Source of the DNA: Williamsia faeni
Lineage (GTDB): Bacteria > Actinomycetota > Actinomycetes > Mycobacteriales > Mycobacteriaceae
DNA length: 64,000 bases
Direction: 5' to 3'
Assembly (NCBI GenBank): GCA_003202005.1
Contig: QJJF01000003.1
Span: 186,001 to 250,000, forward strand
Under the pieces are notes generated by a model. That model did no database searches. It saw only the letters and a program-made list of their open reading frames with translations, and had not been told where the DNA came from. The position numbers were made by a program, and so were the translations under genes. This document shows positions 18,493 to 27,466 of this stretch, in pieces (position 1 is the stretch's first letter; every line of letters starts with the position of its first letter).

Positions 18493-19179
18493 GTGAGTTC
18501 GATCAACAGACCAGACCTTCCCAACCCCGCCGACCCCGCGACCATTCTGCTGTTCGACCTCGACGGAACCATCACCGATTCGTTCGATGGCATCGAGAAG
18601 AGCTTCCGGCATGCGCTCGCCGCGGTCGGAGCCCCCGAGCCCGATCCGGCGCTGGTCGCCGGACTGGCCGGCCCACCGATGATCGACAGCCTGCGTGGGC
18701 TGAGCCTCGACGACGCGGACGTCGAGGCCGCGATGACCGCCTACCGGGAGCGCTACGTCGACCTCGGCTGGCTGGAGAACTCGGTTTTCGACGGCATGGC
18801 CGACCTGCTGGCAGACCTGAGGCGCGCCGGTCGTCCGATGGCGGTGGCTACGTCGAAGAACCAGACCACGGCCCGCCGGATCCTCGAACACTTCGGCCTC
18901 GACTCGCATTTCCGGTACATCGCCGGCGCCTCCGACGACAGCAGCAGGCGCAGCAAGTCCGACGTGATCGCCCACGCCCTGAGCTCGCTGGGGATCACCG
19001 ATGTCGCCGACCACCCGGTGGTCATGATCGGCGACCGGTCCCACGACGTCCACGGCTCGGCACAGTTCGGGATCCCGGCGATCTTCGTCGACTGGGGCTA
19101 TGCCGTCGGCGACGAGGGTGCCGACGCCGCCTGGACCGCGGACTCCGTCGCGCGACTGCGGGAACTGGTCCATGGCTGA
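18493..19179 (+). CDS. HAD hydrolase, PtkA-like
   Basis: A 228-residue HAD-superfamily phosphohydrolase. The nucleophile motif FDLDGTITDS has Asp22 and Asp24; the Thr/Ser motif is ATSKN, and the acidic motif is VMIGDRSHDV. The order HAD-ptpA matches M. tuberculosis Rv2232 (ptkA, reported as a protein tyrosine kinase) and Rv2234 (ptpA), so this is the positional homologue. Whether it acts as kinase or phosphoglycolate-type phosphatase cannot be told from sequence. Starts at GTG 18493 and overlaps ptpA by eight bases. Confidence 0.85.
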   Translation: MSSINRPDLPNPADPATILLFDLDGTITDSFDGIEKSFRHALAAVGAPEPDPALVAGLAGPPMIDSLRGLSLDDADVEAAMTAYRERYVDLGWLENSVFDGMADLLADLRRAGRPMAVATSKNQTTARRILEHFGLDSHFRYIAGASDDSSRRSKSDVIAHALSSLGITDVADHPVVMIGDRSHDVHGSAQFGIPAIFVDWGYAVGDEGADAAWTADSVARLRELVHG

Positions 19180-19636
19180 GCCCCTGCACGTCACATTTGT
19201 CTGCACCGGCAACATCTGTCGTTCACCGATGGGCCAGAACATCTTTCGGCGGGCACTCGAGGACGCCGGACTCGACGGAGCCGTTCGGGTGACCAGTGCG
19301 GGTACCGGTGGCTGGCACATCGGCGATCCCGCCGACACTCGCGCCCGCACCGCGCTGACGTCCGCCGGTTACGACGACGAACACACCGCCGCCAAGCTCG
19401 GACCCGACCATCTCGCGGCCGATCTGCTGATCGCGATGGACAGCGGTCACGAGGCCGCGCTCCGCAAGCTCGGTGTCGGCGACCGGACCCGGTTGCTACG
19501 TAGCTTCGATCCCGATGCCGACGGAGACGACGTCGCCGATCCGTACTACGGATCCGACGACGGCTTCCGCGAGGTGCGCACCCAGATCGAGGCCGCGATG
19601 CCCGAACTCCTCGACTGGGTGCGCAGCCGTATCTGA
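19172..19636 (+). CDS. ptpA: Low-molecular-weight protein tyrosine phosphatase
   Basis: A 154-residue LMW-PTP. The P-loop CTGNICRS gives catalytic Cys11 and Arg17, and the general acid is Asp123 in DPYYG. Full length for the family. In M. tuberculosis PtpA dephosphorylates PtkA and host targets; in a free-living organism it is more likely a partner of the adjacent HAD/PtkA-like protein, with which it overlaps by eight bases (ATG 19172). Convergent with the metallopeptidase gene two bases after its stop. Confidence 0.94.
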   Translation: MAEPLHVTFVCTGNICRSPMGQNIFRRALEDAGLDGAVRVTSAGTGGWHIGDPADTRARTALTSAGYDDEHTAAKLGPDHLAADLLIAMDSGHEAALRKLGVGDRTRLLRSFDPDADGDDVADPYYGSDDGFREVRTQIEAAMPELLDWVRSRI

Positions 19637-19638
19637 TG

Positions 19639-20682
19639 TCAGAGGGCGGCTGGTGAGATCAGTCCGTGAATGAACCGCATCTTCTCCAGCACCTTTTCCG
19701 GCAGCACAAACGGATACAGATCCTGATGTCCCATCGACCGGTTGATCTGGTTCAGCGCCCAGGTCAGCGGTAGCCACAGATCGATGATCTGGTCGAATCC
19801 GACGTCCCCGACCAGCACGCTGTCGAGCGTCGCGCCCGACGGTGCCATCGCGAATGCGGCCGCGGTGTCGAGGGTGTCCCGGATGTGGAGATAATGGGCA
19901 AAAGTCTCGGCCCAGTCCTCTGCCGGATGCATCGTTGCATAGGACGAGACGTAGTCCTGCTTCCAGTCGCCGGGTGGGCCTTCGCTGTAGTGCCGGTCCA
20001 AGGCCGCCTGGTAGTCGTCGTCGGGGTTGCCGAACAGTTCTTCGAACCGCGGCCGGGATTCGCCGGTACCGACCAGCACCATTTGGTAATAGTGCCCAAT
20101 CTCGTGCCGGAAGTGCCCGATCAGGGTCCGATACGGCTCGTCCATCGATACCCGCAACTGTTCGCGGTGGACGTCGTCGCCCTCGGCCAGATCCAGGGTG
20201 ACCACACCGTCGGCGTGCCCGGTGATCACCGACTCCTTTGCGCTGGAGAGCAGATCGAAGGCCAGTCCGGTCTGCGGGTCGACATCGCGGCCTTCGATGG
20301 GCAGACCCAGTTCACTCAGCTCGAGGATCACCCGGCGCTTGTCGGTTTCGGCGGCCCCGAACACCGCAATCGCATCGGTGTCCTTGTCGGCCGGACGGGT
20401 TCGGGTGAGGCGACACGATTCACACAGCGTCGACGGATTCGGTTCTCCGTCAGGTGTGGTCGCGCCCGGCTCCACCGGCGGGACCAACCAGTTGCACGAG
20501 ATCAGCTGGAAGTTTGCACACCGGACCAGAACGTTGCCGTCGGTTTCGGTGCTGCCGGTCTCGTCGAGCGTGTACATCGTGCGCGACGGCAAATGAAAAC
20601 CGAGCGGGCTACTGCAGCTCAGACACAGCGTGTTCTCGAAGGACAATTTCTGCCCACATTTACGGCAGACCAGATCACGCAT
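19639..20682 (-). CDS. Putative zinc-binding metallopeptidase
   Basis: A 347-residue protein of the DUF2248/putative zinc-binding peptidase type. N-terminal zinc-ribbon cysteines are at 6, 9, 20 and 23, with further pairs near 63, 87 and 90. A HEIGH motif at 193-197 supplies the HExxH zinc site, followed by EDWAETFAHYLHI as probable third-ligand region. Cytoplasmic; no signal peptide. The substrate is unknown. It interrupts the otherwise mycobacterial order between ptpA and the SURF1 gene and is the only gene here on the minus strand. Confidence 0.85.
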   Translation of the reverse strand: MRDLVCRKCGQKLSFENTLCLSCSSPLGFHLPSRTMYTLDETGSTETDGNVLVRCANFQLISCNWLVPPVEPGATTPDGEPNPSTLCESCRLTRTRPADKDTDAIAVFGAAETDKRRVILELSELGLPIEGRDVDPQTGLAFDLLSSAKESVITGHADGVVTLDLAEGDDVHREQLRVSMDEPYRTLIGHFRHEIGHYYQMVLVGTGESRPRFEELFGNPDDDYQAALDRHYSEGPPGDWKQDYVSSYATMHPAEDWAETFAHYLHIRDTLDTAAAFAMAPSGATLDSVLVGDVGFDQIIDLWLPLTWALNQINRSMGHQDLYPFVLPEKVLEKMRFIHGLISPAAL

Positions 20683-20855
20683 CGCGCCTTCCCAAAGCTT
20701 TCGATGATGCCGATGGCATCACGCCCAACGCCAAATGTGGGGTGTCATCCGGGCACCCCACCCAGGCCAGAGTAACCAGCCGAGCCGATTCGAAACCCGA
20801 TCACGGACCGGTGGGGAGTCGAGGACCACATCGACCCGCTCGGTACCGTATAGGC

Positions 20856-21767
20856 GTGCGCACAATCCGTGGTTTCCTCCGGCCGGGCTGGCTTCTGCTG
20901 GCCGTTGTGGTGGTCGGTTTCGCGGTGGCGTGCTTCTGGGTTCTGGCCCCGTGGCAGTTGGGCAAGAACTCGAACACAGAACATCAGAACGATCTGCTCC
21001 GCAAAGCGGAGACAACGCAGCCGGTGGCGATCGCCGCGCTCTACGCCGATGGGCAGCCGGTCAAGGATTCGGACTGGCGCAAAGTCCTGGTGACCGGCAC
21101 CTACCTGCCGGACAAGCAGGCCGTGGTGCGTTTGCGCCACGTCGATGAAGGTTCTCCCGCGTACGAGGTGCTGACGCCGTTCGCCGCCACCGACGGAACG
21201 ACCTATCTCGTCAATCGTGGATTCGTGAAGCCCGTCCAGGGCACGGCGCTTCCTCCCGTGCCACCGCCCCCGGCCGGTGAGGTCACGGTCGAAGCCCGTA
21301 TCCGCGCCGCAGAGGGCACCAGTCCCGGACGCGAGCCGGTGGTCGACGCCGGGGCGCTGCAGGTGTATTCCATCGATCCGGTGGTCCTGGGCGACACCGT
21401 CGATCTCCCGCTGGCCGGTGGTTATCTGCAGCTCGACGAGGATCAGCCCGGAGGCCTCGGGGCGATGAACCTCCCCCAACTCGATTCAGGCCCCTACTTG
21501 TCGTATGGACTGCAGTGGATCGCGTTCGGTGTGATGGCCCCGCTGGGGCTGGGCTACTTCGCGTGGTCGGAGTACAAGCAGCGCCGTGCCGCCAAGGATG
21601 GGGCGCCACCCAAGAAGCCTCGCGAGCGCGGGCGCGAGACCCGCGACGCACTGGCCGCGTCGTCGACCGGTGGCGCCGGTTCAGATGTCCGCGGCGGTGT
21701 GATCGGTTCGGGACCGTCGGCCGACCAGGACGGCGGCGACAAGCTGTCCGACCGTTACGGCCGCTAG
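20856..21767 (+). CDS. SURF1-family cytochrome oxidase assembly protein
   Basis: A 303-residue protein of the SURF1/Shy1 family (positional homologue of Rv2235). One membrane segment lies near residues 9-30 (WLLLAVVVVGFAVACFWVLA), then WQLGKN, the conserved VLTPF and LVNRGFV blocks of the periplasmic domain. A second membrane segment is near 215-238. The last about 60 residues are a hydrophilic, low-complexity tail. It would aid haem a/cytochrome oxidase assembly. TACCGT at 20844-20849, six bases before the GTG, suggests a leaderless message. The 3' end overlaps the convergent cobD gene by 87 bases. Confidence 0.88.
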   Translation: MRTIRGFLRPGWLLLAVVVVGFAVACFWVLAPWQLGKNSNTEHQNDLLRKAETTQPVAIAALYADGQPVKDSDWRKVLVTGTYLPDKQAVVRLRHVDEGSPAYEVLTPFAATDGTTYLVNRGFVKPVQGTALPPVPPPPAGEVTVEARIRAAEGTSPGREPVVDAGALQVYSIDPVVLGDTVDLPLAGGYLQLDEDQPGGLGAMNLPQLDSGPYLSYGLQWIAFGVMAPLGLGYFAWSEYKQRRAAKDGAPPKKPRERGRETRDALAASSTGGAGSDVRGGVIGSGPSADQDGGDKLSDRYGR

Positions 21768-22646
21768 CGCCCCCACCTGCACTCGCCGCGACAGCTGCGA
21801 CGCCCGATGGACGTCCGCCGCGGTGGGCACCGGGCCCCGCCCGAGTACCGGTCGTTCCTCGGTGCGATGACGGTAGACCGTCACACCACCGAGGGACACG
21901 CCGAGCGCACCGGCAAACGAGGCCTCCACAACACCCGCGTTGGGGCTCGGATGAGCAGATGCATCACGCCGGATGGCGGTCACCGCACGGTGCCGATTCG
22001 GTCCGATCGCGATCACCAGTGCGGCGGTCAGACGCGCCGGCAGCAGGTTGGCGACATCGTCGAGCCGGGCGCTCGCCCATCCGAAGTTCTCGTATCGATC
22101 GTTTCGATATCCGACCATCGCGTCGAGCGTGTTGATCATCCGGTACGCCAGCAGGCCGGGAACGCCCGCCACCGCGCCCCACACGAGCGGTGCCACTGCC
22201 GAGTCGGATGTGTTCTCCGCCACCGACTCCAGGGCCGCGCGCGCCATGCCGGATGCGTCCAGGCTGTTCGGATCGCGGCCGCACAGGCTCGGGATCAGTG
22301 CGCGTGCGCCATCGGTGTCACCTGCCTCGAGGGCATCCGCCAGTCGATCTCCGACGGCCGCCAACGACGTTCCGCCCAGTGCCACCCAGGTGGCCCACGC
22401 CACCCCGACGACGCCACTGCGCCGGCCGACGATCCCGGCGCCGATCGCCGTCCCCACGCAGACCGCGGTGAAGGCTGTACCGGCCGGCCGCGAATCGCGA
22501 TAGAAGAGCTGCTCGAGCTTGCCCGCGGATATCCCCATCCCCGCCACCGGATGCAACCGCGCGGGATCGCCGAACCTACGATCGAGGAGATAGCCGATCG
22601 CCAACCCTGCTGCCCGGTGCGCTCCCGATGACTTCACCGGCCACAT
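21681..22646 (-). CDS. cobD: Adenosylcobinamide-phosphate synthase CobD/CbiB
   Basis: About 321 residues of the integral membrane CobD/CbiB family, which attaches the aminopropanol arm to cobyric acid in cobalamin synthesis. Characteristic blocks are DRRFGDPARLHPVAGMG near the N-terminus, ESVAENTSDSAVAPL and RMINTLDAMVGYRNDRY in the middle, and ASAHPSPNAGVVEASFAGAL. ATG 22646 has GGTGGA upstream; GTG 22637 is the alternative. With the CobC-like enzyme it forms a small B12 side-chain module. Its last 29 codons are antisense to the SURF1 tail. Confidence 0.92.
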   Translation of the reverse strand: MWPVKSSGAHRAAGLAIGYLLDRRFGDPARLHPVAGMGISAGKLEQLFYRDSRPAGTAFTAVCVGTAIGAGIVGRRSGVVGVAWATWVALGGTSLAAVGDRLADALEAGDTDGARALIPSLCGRDPNSLDASGMARAALESVAENTSDSAVAPLVWGAVAGVPGLLAYRMINTLDAMVGYRNDRYENFGWASARLDDVANLLPARLTAALVIAIGPNRHRAVTAIRRDASAHPSPNAGVVEASFAGALGVSLGGVTVYRHRTEERPVLGRGPVPTAADVHRASQLSRRVQVGALAAVTVGQLVAAVLVGRRSRTDHTAADI

Positions 22647-22780
22647 CCTAGATCCACCGGTTCGGCCGGCAACAACCACTGAGTACGCTTGGCGAGCCCG
22701 GTGCCGCTTCAACGGAGCAGCGGCGCCTGGCGTTCGTAAAGCACCGCACGCGCGCCGACTTCGGAGAGCACAGCCAGGCC

Positions 22781-24163
22781 ATGAAAACTTCCAATCTGCC
22801 CGATGACATCCAGTTCACCGGTGACGAGCGGCTGTGGTTGTCCGGCTTTCTCGCCGGGTACGACACCGGATCGACATCCGGGACCGCCGTCGCGACCCGC
22901 GAGGACATCCTCGCCCGCGCGCTGACCGCACTACGTGAACTCGACACGACCACTGACGCACCCGAGATCCTGCACGCGCACACCGCGACCAGCAGCACCG
23001 AGGCCCCCGGTACCGCTTCGGCACGCAAGCCGAAACGCTCGCCCTGGACCCGAAAGAACCCGTACGGCGCGACACTGGTCGCGAATCGTCCACTGCGCGG
23101 TGCAGATTCCCGCAAAGACGTCCGCCACGTGGTTTTCGACCTCGGCGACAGCGACATCGACTACGAAGCCGGTGATGGCCTCGGCATCAAGCCGGTCAAC
23201 GACCCGGATCTCGTCGCAGCGATCATCGAACGGATCGGCGCCGACCCCGACGAGATGATCACGACCCGGGCCGGCGAGTCGACACTGATCGACCTGCTCA
23301 CCCACGAGTACGAGATCTCGCTGCCGACGCGGGAATTGATCAACCACATGGCCGATCACTCGGGGGACGCCGAACTCGTCCACATCCTGTCGACGGAGGA
23401 ACGCGAAGCTCTCGAAGGCTGGCTGTGGGGCAAGGACGTCCTCGACCTCCTCGATCTCGAACCGACCCTGCGGATCTCCGCCGCCGAACTCATCGACCTG
23501 TTGCGGCCTCTCACCCACCGCGTCTACTCGATCTCGTCGAGTCCGCTGACCCATCGCGGAATGGTCCACCTCACCGTCGCCGCGGTGCGCCATCGTTCGG
23601 CACAACGCGATCGGCGCGGACAGTGCTCGACCTTCCTGGCCGACCGGATCAGCGCCGGCGGCACCGCAGGTGTCTTCCTGTCGAAGAACAAGTCGTTCCG
23701 ATTGCCTACCGACGATTCGACTCCGGTGATCATGATCGGACCCGGTACCGGCGTGGCACCCTTCCGGTCATTTCTCTACGAGCGCAAAGCCCGCGGCGCG
23801 ACCGGCCGCAACTGGCTGTTCTACGGTGACCATCACCGGGCCACCGATTTCATGTACGAGGACGAGATCGTCCAGTTCCAGCGGGACGGCATCCTCACCC
23901 GCGTCGACCTCGCGTTCTCCCGCGACCAGGACCACAAGATCTACGTGCAGGACCGCATGCGCGAACACGGCGACGAGCTGCTGCGCTGGCTATCCGGGGG
24001 CGCTCACCTCTACGTCTGCGGCGACGCGTCACAGATGGCCAAGGACGTCGACGCCGCATTGCACGACGTGGTGGCCGAACACGGTGGTCTCGATGCCGAC
24101 GCCGCCGAGGACTACGTGAACACACTCAAACGCGAAAAGCGTTATCTGCGTGACGTGTACTGA
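22781..24163 (+). CDS. Sulfite-reductase-type flavoprotein lacking a flavodoxin domain
   Basis: A 460-residue FAD/NADPH reductase resembling the C-terminal two domains of CysJ. FAD-binding RVYS is at 247-250 with SISSSP after it, the FAD phosphate motif GQCSTF near 280, NADPH-binding GPGTGVAPFRSFL from 320, and the CysJ-type C-terminus KRYLRDVY. The FMN-binding flavodoxin domain of CysJ is absent; instead there are about 95 residues of unfamiliar sequence with a basic RKPKRSPWTRKN patch. It would pass electrons from NADPH to an unidentified acceptor, perhaps a separate flavodoxin or a nitrite/sulfite reductase. Five bases separate it from the spermidine-synthase-like gene. Confidence 0.82.
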   Translation: MKTSNLPDDIQFTGDERLWLSGFLAGYDTGSTSGTAVATREDILARALTALRELDTTTDAPEILHAHTATSSTEAPGTASARKPKRSPWTRKNPYGATLVANRPLRGADSRKDVRHVVFDLGDSDIDYEAGDGLGIKPVNDPDLVAAIIERIGADPDEMITTRAGESTLIDLLTHEYEISLPTRELINHMADHSGDAELVHILSTEEREALEGWLWGKDVLDLLDLEPTLRISAAELIDLLRPLTHRVYSISSSPLTHRGMVHLTVAAVRHRSAQRDRRGQCSTFLADRISAGGTAGVFLSKNKSFRLPTDDSTPVIMIGPGTGVAPFRSFLYERKARGATGRNWLFYGDHHRATDFMYEDEIVQFQRDGILTRVDLAFSRDQDHKIYVQDRMREHGDELLRWLSGGAHLYVCGDASQMAKDVDAALHDVVAEHGGLDADAAEDYVNTLKREKRYLRDVY

Positions 24164-24168
24164 CGCCG

Positions 24169-25053
24169 ATGGCCAAATCGCGCAAGAACTCCCGGTCGAA
24201 CGCCCACAGGGCGGCCCCGGCTCGCGAGGATTCCGGGCCGAAGCCCGGTATCTATCCGATCGACACCGGGACCTGTGAACTCGTCCGCGATCACCTGACC
24301 GACGGCTGGATGATCACGGTCAACGGCGCGCAGAGTTCACACATCAACCTCGCCGATCCGACGGTCCTCGATTTCGAGTACATGCAGTGGATGGCCGAAT
24401 TGATCGGCGACCACTGGCCGGCGACCGAGCGACTCCGGGCGCTGCACCTGGGCGCCGGAGCCTGCTCGATGGCCCGCTACCTCGCGGCCACCTACCCCGA
24501 CGCCCGGCAGGTCGCCGTCGATATCGACAAGAGACTCACCGAACTGGTCCGCGAGTGGTTCAACCTGCCCCGTGCCCCACTCCTGCGTCTGCGCGCGGGC
24601 GACGCCCGCGAGGTCACCGAATCACTCACCGACAGCACTCGGGACCTGATCATCCGGGACGTGTTCTCCGGGGTGCTCACCCCGTCGGCGCTGACCACCC
24701 TGGAGTTCGTGACGCAGGTACGGCGCGTCCTGGCACCCGGTGGTATCTACGTCGTGAACTGCGGCGACACCCGCGACCTGACCCTGGCCCGGGCCGAAGC
24801 AGCCACGATCGGCACCGTCTTCGAGCACCTGGTCATCATCGCCGATCCCGCCATGCTCAAGGGCCGCCGCTACGGGAACATCGTCATCGCCGGCAGCGAC
24901 GTGCCGATCGGTGGGTCCCCGGCGCTGACCCGTGCGCTCCTCGGTGGCGGGGTTCCGGCACAGATCTGGGACAGCGCACGGGTCCGCGAGTTCGCGGCGG
25001 CCGGCAAGGTACTGCGCGACCCGTTACCGCCGAGTGGCACTGGGATCGAGTAG
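24169..25053 (+). CDS. Spermidine synthase-like protein
   Basis: A 294-residue protein with the Rossmann fold of the polyamine synthase/SAM methyltransferase family. The nucleotide-binding loop is ALHLGAGACSMARYL, followed by VAVDIDKRLTELV and a GDAREV acidic motif. A basic, disordered N-terminus of about 25 residues precedes it. The canonical spermidine synthase YDVI motif is replaced by DLIIRDVFSG, so activity as a true polyamine synthase is uncertain. Almost certainly co-transcribed with the upstream flavoprotein. Confidence 0.72.
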   Translation: MAKSRKNSRSNAHRAAPAREDSGPKPGIYPIDTGTCELVRDHLTDGWMITVNGAQSSHINLADPTVLDFEYMQWMAELIGDHWPATERLRALHLGAGACSMARYLAATYPDARQVAVDIDKRLTELVREWFNLPRAPLLRLRAGDAREVTESLTDSTRDLIIRDVFSGVLTPSALTTLEFVTQVRRVLAPGGIYVVNCGDTRDLTLARAEAATIGTVFEHLVIIADPAMLKGRRYGNIVIAGSDVPIGGSPALTRALLGGGVPAQIWDSARVREFAAAGKVLRDPLPPSGTGIE

Positions 25054-25115
25054 CGCTCGGATCACGCTGACTCCATCGGGTGTCCGCTCCGGCGCGGAGG
25101 TCTACCGTTGTTGGT

Positions 25116-26114
25116 GTGCTTCCCGTGATCGACCTGGCCGAACTCGATACGCCCGAGGGCCGCAGCCAACTTCGGGCCGTCACCCACGAAGTCGGTTTCT
25201 TCTATCTCATGGGTCACGGAGTCGAACCACAACTCATCAACCGGGTGGAGGCCGCCGCGCATGCATTCTTTGCGCTGCCCGATGAGGACAAGCTCTCGAT
25301 CGCCATGATCAACAGCCCGCATTTTCGTGGCTACAACCGCCTCGGCGGTGAGTTCACCAACGGTGAGATCGACTGGCGCGAGCAGATCGACATCGGGCCC
25401 GACCGCGCGCCGGTTCAGGGGGCCACCGACTACATGCGCCTGCAGGGACCTAATCAATGGCCCACCGCCCTGCCCGAATTACGTTCGGCGATCACCGATT
25501 ACGCCGCCGCCCTCTCGCAGGTCTCATTACGGCTCCTGCGCAACTGGGCGGCCGGCCTGTCTGCCGATCCACACCATTTCGACGACACCTTCGCACACGC
25601 GCCGGCCACCCTGATCAAGCTGGTGCGTTATCCGGCCCGGCCCGCCGCCGGGGTCGCCGGTGATCAAGGTGTTGGCGCACACAAGGATTCAGGTGTCCTG
25701 ACTTTGCTGCTGATCGAGGAGGGATCATCGGGGTTGCAGGTCGAGGCGTCCGACGGAAGCTGGATCGACGCGCCGCCGCTGCCCGGAGCGTTTGTGGTCA
25801 ACATCGGCGAGATGCTCGAAGTGGCCACCCACGGCTACCTGCGGGCAACAAGACATCGGGTCCTGACGCCACCGGGCGCGCAAGAGCGACTGTCGATCCC
25901 CTACTTCTTCAGTCCTGCCCTCGACGCGGTCATCCCCACCATCGACCTGCCCGCCGAACTCGCCGCCAATGCGCGTGGCGTCGAACAGGATCCAGCAAAT
26001 CCGCTCTATTCGACCTACGGCGAGAATACCTGGAAGAGCCGCACCCGCGCCCACCCTGACGTGCATGCGCGGTGGTATCCCGATGAGGCTGCCCAGATCG
26101 GCCATTCCCGCTGA
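25116..26114 (+). CDS. 2-oxoglutarate/Fe(II)-dependent oxygenase, isopenicillin N synthase family
   Basis: About 332 residues. The DIOX_N-type N-terminus (LPVIDLAEL, GFFYLMGHGV) precedes a 2OG-Fe(II) core with iron ligands in GAHKDSG (HxD) and RATRHRVL (second His), and the 2OG-binding RLSIPYF. It would hydroxylate or desaturate a small molecule that cannot be named. The GTG at 25116 is preferred: it places the conserved LPVIDL at the N-terminus, and TACCGT at 25103-25108 fits a -10 box of a leaderless message. GTG 25080 is the longer alternative. Confidence 0.85.
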   Translation: MLPVIDLAELDTPEGRSQLRAVTHEVGFFYLMGHGVEPQLINRVEAAAHAFFALPDEDKLSIAMINSPHFRGYNRLGGEFTNGEIDWREQIDIGPDRAPVQGATDYMRLQGPNQWPTALPELRSAITDYAAALSQVSLRLLRNWAAGLSADPHHFDDTFAHAPATLIKLVRYPARPAAGVAGDQGVGAHKDSGVLTLLLIEEGSSGLQVEASDGSWIDAPPLPGAFVVNIGEMLEVATHGYLRATRHRVLTPPGAQERLSIPYFFSPALDAVIPTIDLPAELAANARGVEQDPANPLYSTYGENTWKSRTRAHPDVHARWYPDEAAQIGHSR

Positions 26115-26124
26115 AGCGTCCTGG

Positions 26125-26880
26125 TCAGGACAGTTGCCAGGCCAATGCGGCACCGAGCGCCCCGGTTGCGTTGACAGCCCAGTGAAAGGCCATCGGCGCC
26201 AAAAGGCTGTCGCTGCGCCGGCGTAGCCAGATGAAGATCAATCCGGAGGTGCCGGTGACAATGACCGCGCCCAGGACCCCGGCGATCTGAGCGGCCACTC
26301 CCGTGCCCAACAGGTCGGTGAGGCCTTTATTGCTCTCGGAGAGCCCCAGAGACGACGAGACGTGCCACAGCCCGAACAACCCGGCGCCGGCCAGATAGAC
26401 AACCCGCACCGACGCCACCCGGGTCAGCGCCGCGTTGAGGACGCCCCGGAACATGATCTCCTCGGGGATCACCGTCTGCAGTGGGATGATCACGAACGCG
26501 CCCCACAATGCCACCGACACCGTGTCGTAGTGGTCGGACAAGTACAGCGACCGCGTCAACGGCAACAACGCGCCGCCGATCGCGATGACCGCCACGGGAA
26601 GCATGATCGCCGCGGCCCATTTGAGGCCCCGGCGATGCTGACTACGGGCCAAACCCAGTTCGTTCCAGGTGAAGCCCCGCCACCGGGCGTAGGCGAGCAA
26701 CGCGAGAGCGCCGGCGGGAACAAAAAGCGTGGTCGCGTGGTCGAAGGTGAAGTGGGCGAGCACATTGATCAGCGCGAGTACACCGATCACCACCGCTACG
26801 TCACGCATCTGGGGAACTCTATCCGGCCGGGCCGGTGGTGGTTCGACTGCTTTGTGGATTCGATTGTCGGAGCCGGGCAT
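26125..26880 (-). CDS. CPBP-family intramembrane glutamic endopeptidase
   Basis: About 251 residues with six or seven membrane segments. The CPBP (CAAX protease/bacteriocin-processing) motifs are EEIMFRG (Glu140, Glu141, Arg145), LWHVSS (His173) and FHWAVN near the C-terminus. Members cleave peptides within the membrane or are linked to bacteriocin immunity and protein sorting. The start is not fixed: ATG codons at 26895, 26880 and 26808 are in frame and all lack a strong ribosome site. It is divergent from the DUF4262 gene and convergent with the oxygenase gene. Confidence 0.83.
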   Translation of the reverse strand: MPGSDNRIHKAVEPPPARPDRVPQMRDVAVVIGVLALINVLAHFTFDHATTLFVPAGALALLAYARWRGFTWNELGLARSQHRRGLKWAAAIMLPVAVIAIGGALLPLTRSLYLSDHYDTVSVALWGAFVIIPLQTVIPEEIMFRGVLNAALTRVASVRVVYLAGAGLFGLWHVSSSLGLSESNKGLTDLLGTGVAAQIAGVLGAVIVTGTSGLIFIWLRRRSDSLLAPMAFHWAVNATGALGAALAWQLS

Positions 26881-26974
26881 TAGGCTGCCCGGCATAGCCG
26901 ATCTGCTCGGGAACAGAGCAGCGACCGCACGACAAAGCCGGCCCGACAAGGCCCGCCCGACAAAGGAGGACACG

Positions 26975-27421
26975 ATGCGCCTGCAGTCCGATCCCGTCGA
27001 CTTCGCCCATCGCGCCATCGCCAAACGGTACTGGACCGTCACCGCGGTCCGCGCCAACGCCGGCTTTCCGTCTCTCGCGTACACCACCGGGCTGACCTCG
27101 CTCGGCCATCCGGAGTTGATCGTCTACGGACTCGATCCGGGCATCGCGGGATCGATCCTCAACACCGTCGGTCACCGGATCTCGCGGGGCGGCGGCTCAC
27201 TCACCGCGGGGGAACGCCTCGCCGGTTTCATCGGCGACGATCTCGATCTCATGGTGATCGAAGCGCTGACCACTTCCGATCTGAGAGTGGCGCGGGCGGT
27301 GTACGGCGAGGTCTCGGCGTGGCAGCTGGTGTGGCCCGACGCCACCGGTGAATACCCCTGGAGCACCCACTACGGAATGGCCAGAACCGCGCAACCGCTC
27401 GCCGGTCTACCTGCTGCCTGA
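26975..27421 (+). CDS. DUF4262 domain protein
   Basis: A 148-residue cytoplasmic protein of the DUF4262 family. Recognisable features are YWTVTAVRANAGFPSLAYT, GLTSLGHPELIVYGL and a C-terminal WPDATGEYPW. No catalytic signature or known function. AAAGGAGGA four bases before ATG 26975 is an almost ideal ribosome site, implying strong translation. The TerD-VWA gene starts 45 bases after its stop. Confidence 0.85.
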   Translation: MRLQSDPVDFAHRAIAKRYWTVTAVRANAGFPSLAYTTGLTSLGHPELIVYGLDPGIAGSILNTVGHRISRGGGSLTAGERLAGFIGDDLDLMVIEALTTSDLRVARAVYGEVSAWQLVWPDATGEYPWSTHYGMARTAQPLAGLPAA

Positions 27422-27466
27422 GAGCGGGTCGCCGCGGGATCGGCGGTGACTGTAGATAATGGGCCG

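Noticed and set aside
17374-19350. A much longer version of the CobC-like aminotransferase
   Set aside because: The extra 296 codons run antisense through the HAD and ptpA genes; homology starts at the GTG at 18462.
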